Shown in pieces: positions 23,075 through 33,800 of a stretch of DNA of 47,185 bases (the stretch's first letter is position 1; each line of letters opens with the position of its first letter). The stretch is taken from positions 1 through 47,185 of the forward strand of contig WRAW01000011.1 of NCBI GenBank assembly GCA_009780015.1. The letters are read 5' to 3'. Source of the stretch: Defluviitaleaceae bacterium (GTDB lineage Bacteria; Bacillota; Clostridia; Lachnospirales; WRAA01). The notes beneath the pieces were generated by a model. That model had not been told where the DNA came from and did no database searches. It was given only the letters and a program-made list of their open reading frames with translations. Made by a program: the position numbers and the translations under genes.

Positions 23075-23131
23075 TAAAAATCTCAGCGAGAGATATTACA
23101 GATAAAGGGTGCTGTCAAAATAAAAAGAATA

Positions 23132-23159
23132 TTGACTTTTTCGCGGATAGATGTACAAT
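23132..23159 (+). promoter_or_regulatory. promoter of uvrA
   Basis: TTGACT (23132-23137) and TACAAT (23154-23159) have a 16-bp spacer. No Firmicute LexA box (GAAC-N4-GTTC type) is seen nearby. Confidence 0.65.
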
Positions 23160-23203
23160 CAATAGGCGAGGAAAATAAACACAGGCTCTCTGAAAGGATT
23201 ATC

Positions 23204-26035
<2,832 letters not shown>

Positions 26036-26044
26036 GGTGCAAAT

Positions 26045-27670
26045 ATGCTGCGAGTTAAAATAGTCGATACCTTGTACATGATTATGCAGTGGTCTTTTTT
26101 CGCGGTGATGGGGCTTCTGTTCGTCGGCGCCGTGTTCTTTAACATCAGTACGGCATTTAGATTTTCTTTCCGGGAACAGATTTTCTGGTTCGTTGTTATT
26201 ACGGCGCTATTCTGCATAACCGCATTCTTTGCCGGATTGCTGCTGGCGAAGCTTCCGGCGGTGGAGCGCTTCCTGTGTGAGAAATACCGCTATGTGGTGT
26301 TTGGCGTAATGGGCGCGATATTTGTGCTACAGATAATTTTCGCGGGGCTTATCTACTCTGATCTGGTGAATGACGTTGATGTTATAATATTGAATGCGCA
26401 GGCGACGACGCCCGATCAGTTTGTGTGGATTGAGTATTTTTCACTGCACCCGAACAACTTATTGCTTCTGTTTTTATTCAGGTTTATTCGCTTGGCGCTG
26501 GCTCCGGCAGGCTTGGAGGGCAGTCTCATTCCGGTTCTCATAGGCGTTAACATATTGGCGGTAAACGCCGCCGCCGTACTGACCTTCTTCGCGGTGAAGG
26601 AGATTTTTGGTACTCACAAGGCGTATGTGGCTTGGATATTCACGCTTGTGCTTGTCGCGTTTACTCCGAGGCTTATTGTGCCGTACTCGGACACATTGTC
26701 GATGCCGTTCGCCATCTCATTCCTGTACTTATACGCCAAGCTGGTCAAATGCCCTTCGGAAAACCGCAAGATAGCCCTGGCCCTGGCAATGGGAGTGATC
26801 GCTCAGGTTGGCTTCCTTATAAAGCCTTCGTCAATTATCCCTTTGATAGCGGTTTGCGTTATACAGGTTCTGATGGATGCCCGCTCGTTTAAATTTGGTA
26901 CCGGAAGGCCGCAGATATTTAAGGAAAAGTCGAAAAAGCAGCGCGCGAGGAATGTGTTTTATTCAAAATACTTGCTTACATATACGTTAGTAGGATTGGT
27001 TGCCGCGGGAGCTTTGTTTAATTTATTTACGCGCACACAGTCGGCCATACCTTTTCAGGATGGTATCGCCGTTCCGGCTGAGCATTATATAATGATGGGT
27101 ATGCAGGTGCAGGAATCGGGTGGGCTATATTCATTCGGTTCTTATAACGCTCAGGATGTTGCGTTTACAATGGGCTTCGGCAGTACTGAGGCGAAAAGAG
27201 CCGCCGCGAGGGAGGTCATATCGGAAAGGCTGGCTGGGTTTGGCGTCGGGGGATACCTTGAGTTCCTAGTTAACAAAGCGCGCTGGATAACCGGCGACGG
27301 GACGTTTTACTGGGGGCGCTATTTTGCTCTCGGAAATTTTGAATACGCCACGCCGATGCAGCTCCAATTTCGCAATATCTTCTTTCCGCGCGGCGAAAAT
27401 TATGCTTATTATGCGCATGTTGCGCAGGGATTATGGCTTTTCGTACTCTTTTGGTACTTCGTAGCCGCATTTCGGAGGAAGGATACTTCGGATGTTTTCG
27501 TCAACATATGCGTTTGCGCGCTGATTGGTATAATTTTGTTTATATTGTTGACGGAGGGTCGTTCGCGATATCTTTTCAACCACCTGCCTTACTTCGCTAT
27601 AGTGTCGTCAATGTGCTTCGTGAGTGTATTTAACGCTGTGACGGAACGTTTTCGGGCTATGAGGCAATGA
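26045..27670 (+). CDS. large polytopic membrane protein, GT-C glycosyltransferase-like
   Basis: This 541-residue protein has about eleven helices. After helix 3 an extracytoplasmic loop carries acidic residues (LVNDVDVIILNAQ) followed by FVWIEYFSLHPNNLLL. Later loops have FTPRLIVPYSDTLSMPF and, near the C-terminus, LLTEGRSRYLFNHLPYF. This resembles lipid-linked sugar transferases of the GT39/GT-C type, but neither donor nor acceptor can be named. AAGGTG lies just before the ATG, nine bases after the uvrA stop, so it is probably cotranscribed with uvrA. Confidence 0.65.
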   Translation: MLRVKIVDTLYMIMQWSFFAVMGLLFVGAVFFNISTAFRFSFREQIFWFVVITALFCITAFFAGLLLAKLPAVERFLCEKYRYVVFGVMGAIFVLQIIFAGLIYSDLVNDVDVIILNAQATTPDQFVWIEYFSLHPNNLLLLFLFRFIRLALAPAGLEGSLIPVLIGVNILAVNAAAVLTFFAVKEIFGTHKAYVAWIFTLVLVAFTPRLIVPYSDTLSMPFAISFLYLYAKLVKCPSENRKIALALAMGVIAQVGFLIKPSSIIPLIAVCVIQVLMDARSFKFGTGRPQIFKEKSKKQRARNVFYSKYLLTYTLVGLVAAGALFNLFTRTQSAIPFQDGIAVPAEHYIMMGMQVQESGGLYSFGSYNAQDVAFTMGFGSTEAKRAAAREVISERLAGFGVGGYLEFLVNKARWITGDGTFYWGRYFALGNFEYATPMQLQFRNIFFPRGENYAYYAHVAQGLWLFVLFWYFVAAFRRKDTSDVFVNICVCALIGIILFILLTEGRSRYLFNHLPYFAIVSSMCFVSVFNAVTERFRAMRQ

Positions 27671-27674
27671 TCCA

Positions 27675-27703
27675 TTGTATATGATGAATATTTGTGTTAT
27701 AAT
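27675..27703 (+). promoter_or_regulatory. promoter of the ECF S component / dcd unit
   Basis: TTGTAT (27675-27680) and TATAAT (27698-27703) are 17 bp apart. The leader to the start codon is only about 50 nt and shows no riboswitch I can recognise. Confidence 0.65.
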
Positions 27704-27759
27704 TACGCGGAGCGCGCGGCGGTCAAAGCCGGAATACTAAAAAGAAAGCTTGTGTTAGA

Positions 27760-28266
27760 ATGTCGAATGTAAAGAATCTTGTTTTAACGGCGTTGCTGGT
27801 CGCCGTTGTGTACATGGCCACGGCGTTTATCAATGTGCCGCTTGCCCCGGACGGAGGACTGGTTCACTTGGGAAGCGTGGCGTTGTTTGCCATATCGTCT
27901 GTGTTTGGAAAGTGGAAGGGAGCCGTAGCGGGGTCGCTTGGAATGGCCATGTTCAACCTCACGAGCATATGGGTGGTATGGGCGCCGTTTACGTTTGTGA
28001 TACGCTTCGTGATGGGCTACATAATAGGAACAATCACCCACATGGGCGGCCACGAGGGGAAAAGCTTGAAGCTCAACCTTCTGGCCGTGCTTGCGGCCGG
28101 GCTGTGGTTTATTCCTGCGTCGTACGTAGCCGGGGCGATTATCCTGAGCAATTGGGCTATCCCGGTTACGCATATTCCGGGCAATGTTACGCAAATTGTG
28201 CTGATGCTTGTGCTGGGCGTGCCCTTGGCGAACTTGCTTAACAGGCACAAGAAGCATATCATGTGA
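27760..28266 (+). CDS. ECF transporter S component (PF07155-like)
   Basis: This 168-residue integral membrane protein has six helices. The pattern VYMATAFINVPL, HLGSVALFAISSVFGKWKGAVAGSLGMAMFNL and FVIRFVMGYIIG is that of substrate-binding S components, which join a shared EcfAA'T energising module to import vitamins or their precursors. The ligand cannot be read from sequence; no vitamin genes adjoin. The EcfA/T genes are not in the window. No strong Shine-Dalgarno is visible. Its stop overlaps the reading region of dcd's leader, so the two are probably in one operon. Confidence 0.85.
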   Translation: MSNVKNLVLTALLVAVVYMATAFINVPLAPDGGLVHLGSVALFAISSVFGKWKGAVAGSLGMAMFNLTSIWVVWAPFTFVIRFVMGYIIGTITHMGGHEGKSLKLNLLAVLAAGLWFIPASYVAGAIILSNWAIPVTHIPGNVTQIVLMLVLGVPLANLLNRHKKHIM

Positions 28267-28283
28267 TATTAGGAGATGACGCG

Positions 28284-28814
28284 ATGATCCTGTCAGGGCT
28301 GGAGATAAAGAAGCGACTGGGCAAGGACATAATAATCGAGCCGTTTAACGAGCGGGCGCTGGGGCCAAACAGCTATAACCTGCGGCTTGCCGACGAGCTG
28401 CTGGTCTATGAGGGCGCGGAGCTTGACATGAAGACGCCGAACGCGACGCGTAAGATTGAGATACCGCCGGAGGGTTTGCTGCTGCAGCCTGGAAGGTTGT
28501 ATCTTGGGCGCACAATGGAGTATACCGAGACGAGCGGCCTTGTGCCGATGCTGGAGGGCCGGTCGTCAGTGGGGCGGCTTGGACTGTTTGTGCACGTGAC
28601 GGCGGGTTTTGGAGACGTGGGATTTAAGGGATACTGGACGTTGGAGATACACTGCATACACCCCATACGGATATACGCCGGAGTAGAGATGTGCCAGGTG
28701 TACTACCACACCATTGAGGGAGAGTGCGTTGAGTACAGCTCGGGCAAGTATCAGAATAATGAGGGAATACAGGCCAGCAAGCTGTATCTGGACTTTCCTG
28801 AAAGTGAAATGTAG
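28284..28814 (+). CDS. dcd: dCTP deaminase
   Basis: This trimeric 176-residue enzyme converts dCTP to dUTP (or, if bifunctional, to dUMP) for thymidylate synthesis. Conserved blocks are GPNSYNLRL near residue 24, LEGRSSVGRLGLFVHVTAGFGD with the catalytic region, FKGYWTLEIH, and the C-terminal KYQNNEGIQASKL lid. Whether it is mono- or bifunctional cannot be told. The start at 28284 has AGGAG eight nt upstream; an in-frame reading from 28263 is shorter on evidence. It converges on the sortase gene 12 bp away. Confidence 0.95.
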   Translation: MILSGLEIKKRLGKDIIIEPFNERALGPNSYNLRLADELLVYEGAELDMKTPNATRKIEIPPEGLLLQPGRLYLGRTMEYTETSGLVPMLEGRSSVGRLGLFVHVTAGFGDVGFKGYWTLEIHCIHPIRIYAGVEMCQVYYHTIEGECVEYSSGKYQNNEGIQASKLYLDFPESEM

Positions 28815-28826
28815 CCGCGGTTCGGA

Positions 28827-29639
28827 TCATTGCGAAACTGTGCGAAGCACGGCGGCTACGGCAAAACGCATGTCCCGTTCTGTGTTTGTGCATGTCGAGA
28901 GAATGAGTATTCTGTCGGAAGCTCCCGGCGAAATGTCCGAGGTGTGGACTGAGCGTCGGCGCAGTTCGCCGAGTAAGGACAGGAAGTCGTAGTCGTTACG
29001 GAATTCAACCTGGATGTACTCGAAATACGTGCGGGTGGAGAATGCCGAGAATATTTCATAGGTCAGCCGCTTGTCGTCCGTGATTATGGTGATATATCTG
29101 TTTGCGTGGAAGTATTCGGGGCTCATAAAGTAGCGCAAGTCGTGGAACATTGTGCCGTTTCGCATGTTGTGGCCGTAGATTATGCTGCTTCTGTCGTTGA
29201 AGTTCGGGCTGTTGGCGTAGTCAAGAAATATTGAGCCATTGACGTTTGGCAGTCCGTGTATATCGTGGTGCAGATAGAAGTCGTTGTCGGAGTGCTGCAG
29301 TACGACGTTGCTGATGTTTGTGCCGTCAACGTGAATATATGCGACTATGTCGTTGTTGCCCGTCAATTCCCTTGCCAGATCAAGGGGAGAGGCGGGTTCT
29401 TCTTGTATCTGCGGGATATCCGCCGGGACGTATTCTTCCGAAGGAGAGTCTTCTTGCACGCTTATGCCGGCGAGATGTTCCGCGAAAATATCGTGCATTA
29501 CGGCGGCGTCCTCCATGACGGAGCGCGCGTCCAGCCAATAGAGCGCAAAGAAATAGGCGTTGTACGCAAACGCCGCGCCAAATGCCAGCGCCGCCGCTAT
29601 GGACAGTGCAAGAAGACGTTTAATGCATTTTTCGCTCAT
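28827..29639 (-). CDS. class B sortase
   Basis: This 270-residue membrane-anchored cysteine transpeptidase attaches surface proteins to peptidoglycan or assembles them. One N-terminal helix (about 8-30) is followed by an acidic, proline-rich linker (60-90) and the sortase domain. The catalytic triad is H157 (IYGHNM), C250 (LSTCTN) and R258 (DMRFAV). The MFHDLRYF segment and the helix-rich insertion before the catalytic cysteine are class B features. The start at 29639 has AAGGAG eight nt upstream. No LPxTG-like or NPxTx substrate is encoded in the window, so the target is elsewhere. Confidence 0.93.
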   Translation of the reverse strand: MSEKCIKRLLALSIAAALAFGAAFAYNAYFFALYWLDARSVMEDAAVMHDIFAEHLAGISVQEDSPSEEYVPADIPQIQEEPASPLDLARELTGNNDIVAYIHVDGTNISNVVLQHSDNDFYLHHDIHGLPNVNGSIFLDYANSPNFNDRSSIIYGHNMRNGTMFHDLRYFMSPEYFHANRYITIITDDKRLTYEIFSAFSTRTYFEYIQVEFRNDYDFLSLLGELRRRSVHTSDISPGASDRILILSTCTNTERDMRFAVAAVLRTVSQ

Positions 29640-29674
29640 GCGCAAATCTCCTTGATTCAATTTCTATATGCTGC

Positions 29675-29704
29675 ATTATAATACTCGGAATGTGATGTTG
29701 TCAA
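29675..29704 (-). promoter_or_regulatory. promoter of the sortase gene
   Basis: On the minus strand perfect TTGACA (29699-29704) and TATAAT (29675-29680) have an 18-bp spacer, 35 bp before the start codon. Confidence 0.75.
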
Positions 29705-29738
29705 TTGCGGTTAGGCGTGCTGAAAAGACGCTGACCAG

Positions 29739-29768
29739 TTGACGTTGGGGGGAGGCATATGCTATTAT
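29739..29768 (+). promoter_or_regulatory. possible promoter of the HD-GYP/kinase operon
   Basis: TTGACG (29739-29744) and TATTAT (29763-29768) have an 18-bp spacer, 50 bp before the regulator gene. Confidence 0.5.
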
Positions 29769-29819
29769 ATATATCTGATGTTAGGGTTTGTACGGTACGT
29801 TTCGAGAGGATGGATAAAT

Positions 29820-30878
29820 ATGATGAAAGATACTCGTAAGACAATTTTTGTTGTAGATGACAGCGATACGAATCTTTCGACGGCGGAAGAAGTATTGGAA
29901 GATTCGTATGATATAATGACTATTCCTTCGGCTACCCGGATGTTTACCCTTCTTGAGAAGATACAGCCGCATCTGATACTTCTGGACATCGAGATGCCGC
30001 AGACGAACGGGTTTGAAGCGATGGTGCTTCTTAAAAGCAACCCTAAATACAGCGATATACCGGTGATATTCCTTACAAGTCTGAGCGATGTGGCGTCAGA
30101 GGTCAGGGGATTTGAGCTTGGCGTGGTAGACTTCATTATAAAGCCGTTTTCGGCGCCGGTGCTGCTCAACCGGGTCAAGATGCACCTGAGCGTGGATCAG
30201 TTACTGCGCGAGAGAACGGCGCGGCTTGAGAAGGCTCACAAGGACATGATTTTTGTGTTGTCGGATATTGTTGAAAACAGAGACCTCACCACGGGCGGCC
30301 ATATCGAGCGTACTACCGAATATATCAGGATAGTGGGCGAGGCGATGATTGAGCGCGGCGTGTACGCCGAAGAATTAAAGACATGGGATATGGACGTGGC
30401 CGTGGCGTCGTCGCTGCTGCACGACGTGGGCAAGATCGGCGTTTCGGATCTGATACTGAACAAGCCGGGCAAGCTTACCCCGGAAGAATTTGAGATCATG
30501 AAATCCCACGTCAAGATAGGCGAAAAGATTATCGACCAGATAATAGAGCGAACAGGCGAGGATGATTTCCTGAAAAACGCGAAGCTGTTCGCGTCGTATC
30601 ATCACGAGAACTGGGATGGAACAGGGTATCCTTACGGCATCGCGGGGGACGAAATACCGTTACAGGGGCGTATAATGGCCATCGGCGACGTATATGACGC
30701 GCTTATATCGGTGCGTCCATACAAGAAAGCTTTTACCGACGAAGAGGCCGTAGACATTATTTTAAGCGAATCGGGGCGGCGTTTTGACCCCAAGATTATA
30801 GAAGTTTTCAGCGATATACGCGACCAGTTCAGGGCGACCAGAACAGCCTGGGAGCGGGGTGAGCTGCGTGAATTTTAA
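29820..30878 (+). CDS. response regulator with HD-GYP domain (cyclic-di-GMP phosphodiesterase)
   Basis: This 352-residue cytoplasmic two-component output protein has a receiver domain at 8-125 with acidic pocket VVDDSD (13-14), phosphorylation site D56 (LILLDIEMP), T86 and K108 (IIKPF). A short linker coil leads to the HD-GYP domain at about 145-345, with HD at 201-202 (LLHDVGKIG), HH at 261-262 (YHHENWDGTGYP) and the GYP triad at 269-271. HD-GYP enzymes hydrolyse c-di-GMP. All metal-ligand residues appear present. GAGAGGA lies 9 nt before the tandem ATGs. The end overlaps the start of the giant kinase, its likely partner. Confidence 0.93.
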   Translation: MMKDTRKTIFVVDDSDTNLSTAEEVLEDSYDIMTIPSATRMFTLLEKIQPHLILLDIEMPQTNGFEAMVLLKSNPKYSDIPVIFLTSLSDVASEVRGFELGVVDFIIKPFSAPVLLNRVKMHLSVDQLLRERTARLEKAHKDMIFVLSDIVENRDLTTGGHIERTTEYIRIVGEAMIERGVYAEELKTWDMDVAVASSLLHDVGKIGVSDLILNKPGKLTPEEFEIMKSHVKIGEKIIDQIIERTGEDDFLKNAKLFASYHHENWDGTGYPYGIAGDEIPLQGRIMAIGDVYDALISVRPYKKAFTDEEAVDIILSESGRRFDPKIIEVFSDIRDQFRATRTAWERGELREF

Positions 30879-33800
30879 CGCAATTTATCGTGAACTGCTG
30901 AGTATCGAGCCGGACGAGACAGCCCAGGCAATTTTTGATATGTTGCCGATGGGCTGTATTGTTTGGAGCGACTCGCTGGAGCTGATAGCCTGCAATGAGG
31001 CAATGGTAAGCTGTTTCGGCCTTTCGTCCAGGGCGGAGCTTGTAAATAATTTTGAGGACTTGATGCCGGCGCGTCAGCCATGCGGAACGATATCGGCAGT
31101 CAGGCTGCGCAAGGATGTTGAAGCCGCAAGAGAAACAGGCGTAGGCCGCGTGGAATGGATGCTTCGTACAGCTATTGGAAGCGACGTCTGCCTGGAAGTT
31201 TTGCTGAAGCTTGTGGGTCAGGGGGAGCGCAGCGTGATAGTCGGCGTGGCTCGAGACATCACGGATACTAAGCCGGAGATGAAGTCGGCAATAGAATCCG
31301 GCGAGACGTATAAGTACTTATTGGATAATGTGCCCTACGCCATGTCCATATGGGACAAAGATACCAACATTCTGGACTGCAACATGGAATACATCAGGAT
31401 GTTTGGGCTGAGCAAGCGCAGCGACTATTTCCGCAACTACGGCGACTTTGTGGCGGAGTTTCAGCCTTGCGGCAGGCTGTCGGAAGAAATGCGGCGCAAA
31501 TATTTTGAGCGTGCGGTAAACGAGGGCAGCGTAACATTTGACTGGACATTCAAAACAAAGGACGGCGAGAGCGTCCCGACAGAGGTAGTTCTTGTACGTC
31601 TGGGCAGCGGCGGCGACTGCCTCATAAGCGCGTATATACGCGATATGCGCCGGATACGCAAGGCTCACCAGACAATATCCACCATGCGCGAGGAAATAAT
31701 GCGCGTACAGATGATGTTTGACGCCGCTCCTATGGTTATAACTTTCTTTGATTCCAGCTTCAACATAATCGACTGCAATCAGATGGCCGTAAGTATGTTC
31801 GGTATGAAAAGCAAGACTGAGTACAGCAAAAATTTCTTCCGCCTTATGTCCGAGCGCCAGCCGGACGGCCGTCTATCTTTGGACGTGCTGTCGGAAATGC
31901 GTGAAAAGGCTACCAAGAACGGAAGTTCCCAAAGTGAATTCGTACATATGAATCTACATGGTGAGTTGCTGCCGACAGATATGACGCTTGTACGCATCAG
32001 GTACAGGGACGGACACATGTTTGTGGGCTACAGCCGTAACATAAGCGAGATAAAGGCGTTGATATCACGTGAGCAGGAAGCTGGTGAGCGTGCGCAGCTG
32101 CTGGTTGAAAACGCGCCCATTGGAATCGATTTGTGGGACGAAGAGCTGAACGTAATCGACTGCAACCAGGAATTGCTGACCCGTCTTGGCGTGTCCAGCA
32201 AACAGGAATATATTGACAATTTCCATGCGCTGACGCCGGATTTCCAGCCGGACGGACGGCGCTCCAGCGAACATGCCATGGAGCTTTTCGCCAAGGTTAT
32301 GAAAAAAGGTTTTGCCCGCGCCGACTTTGTTCAACGAAGCATGGACGGCACTCTGATCCCTGTTAAGACAAGGTTTGTGCGGGTAAAGTACGGCGGCAGG
32401 ACGGTGGTGGCGGGCTACAGTATCGATATGCGCGAACACAACGAAATGAAGCTCCGCGAAAATGAAGCGGAGTGGCGTGCGCACGAATTATTTAACGCCG
32501 CGCCGATTGGCATCAGTTATATAGACGAAAATAATAATATGCTGGACTGTAATCAGGCGATGCTTGATATGTTGGGCGTTGATGATAAAGAAGAATATAT
32601 AAAGAGACTTACCGAAACGTCGCCGAAATTTCAGCCTGACGGAGAACCTTCCGATTCTAAGGCCTTGGCGATTATAAATCAGGCTTTTAAAGGGGGGATA
32701 CTACAGTTTGAATGGGTAAATCTGTCTTCTAACGGAGAGATTATTCCGACAAATAAATTCGTTGCATGTATCAGGAGAGGCGGCAAACCGCTTTTGGTCG
32801 TGTATACAGTAGATATGCGCGAGATTAAAAACTTGATGGAGCGAGAGCGCGAAGCCGGTGAACGTACCCAGCTTATGTACGACGCGGCGCCGTTTGCCGT
32901 AAGCTTCTGGGGCGATCATATGATGATTGTCGATTGTAACCAGGAAGCGGTCAAGCTGTTCGGCATGGAGAGCAAGGAGCAGTACATCGAAATGTACAGC
33001 AGGCTTTCGCCGGAGACTCAGCCGGACGGCAGGCCGTCGGCGGAACTAGAGTCCGAGTATGTGTACGAAGGGCTTAGCGAGGGATTTGTCCGGTACGAAT
33101 GGATGTATCAAAAGCTGGACGGAACCCTCTTGCCATGCGAGGTCACCATGGTGCGCGTAATGTACCGGGGCAGTTATATTGTTATCGGTTACGCCCGTGA
33201 TCTGCGCGAGGTAAAGGTCTTGATAGAGCGCGAACAGGAAGCTAACGAGCGCAACCGCCTTCTGTTGGACGCAACCCCGCTTGTCGCCAGTTTCTGGGAC
33301 AAGGAAGGCAACATAGTTGACTGTAACAAGCAGGCCCTGACTTTATTCGACCTTTCCGCCAAGGAAGAGTATTTGGAACGCTTTGACGAATTGTCGCCGG
33401 ACATGCAGCCTGACGGGGTCTTGTCGGGCTATAAAATGGCGGAGTACGTAAGCCAGGCTTTCGATACTGGCTTCGTCCGCTTTGAGTGGGTACATCAAAA
33501 GCCGGACAAAACCCCTATTCCGTGTGAAGTTACGTTGGTACTGATAAGTACGCAGAGGAACGAATTCTTTGTGGCCAGCTATTGCCGCGATCTGCGAGAA
33601 CTGAAGCAGAGCCTGGAGCGCGAACGAGAGAGCAGTGACCGGGTGCGCCTGCTGTTTGACGCGACGCCGCTTGCCGCTAATTTATGGAATGAAAGCTACA
33701 AAGTAGTGGACTGCAATCGCGAGACCCTAAATATGTTCGAGGTTTCCAGCAAGGATGATTACAGGAACAACTTCCACAATCTTTCACCGAAGACTCAGCC

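Noticed and set aside
27704-27759. Riboswitch upstream of the ECF S component
   Set aside because: The leader is only about 50 nt, and I could not match a preQ1, thiamine, cobalamin or FMN motif.
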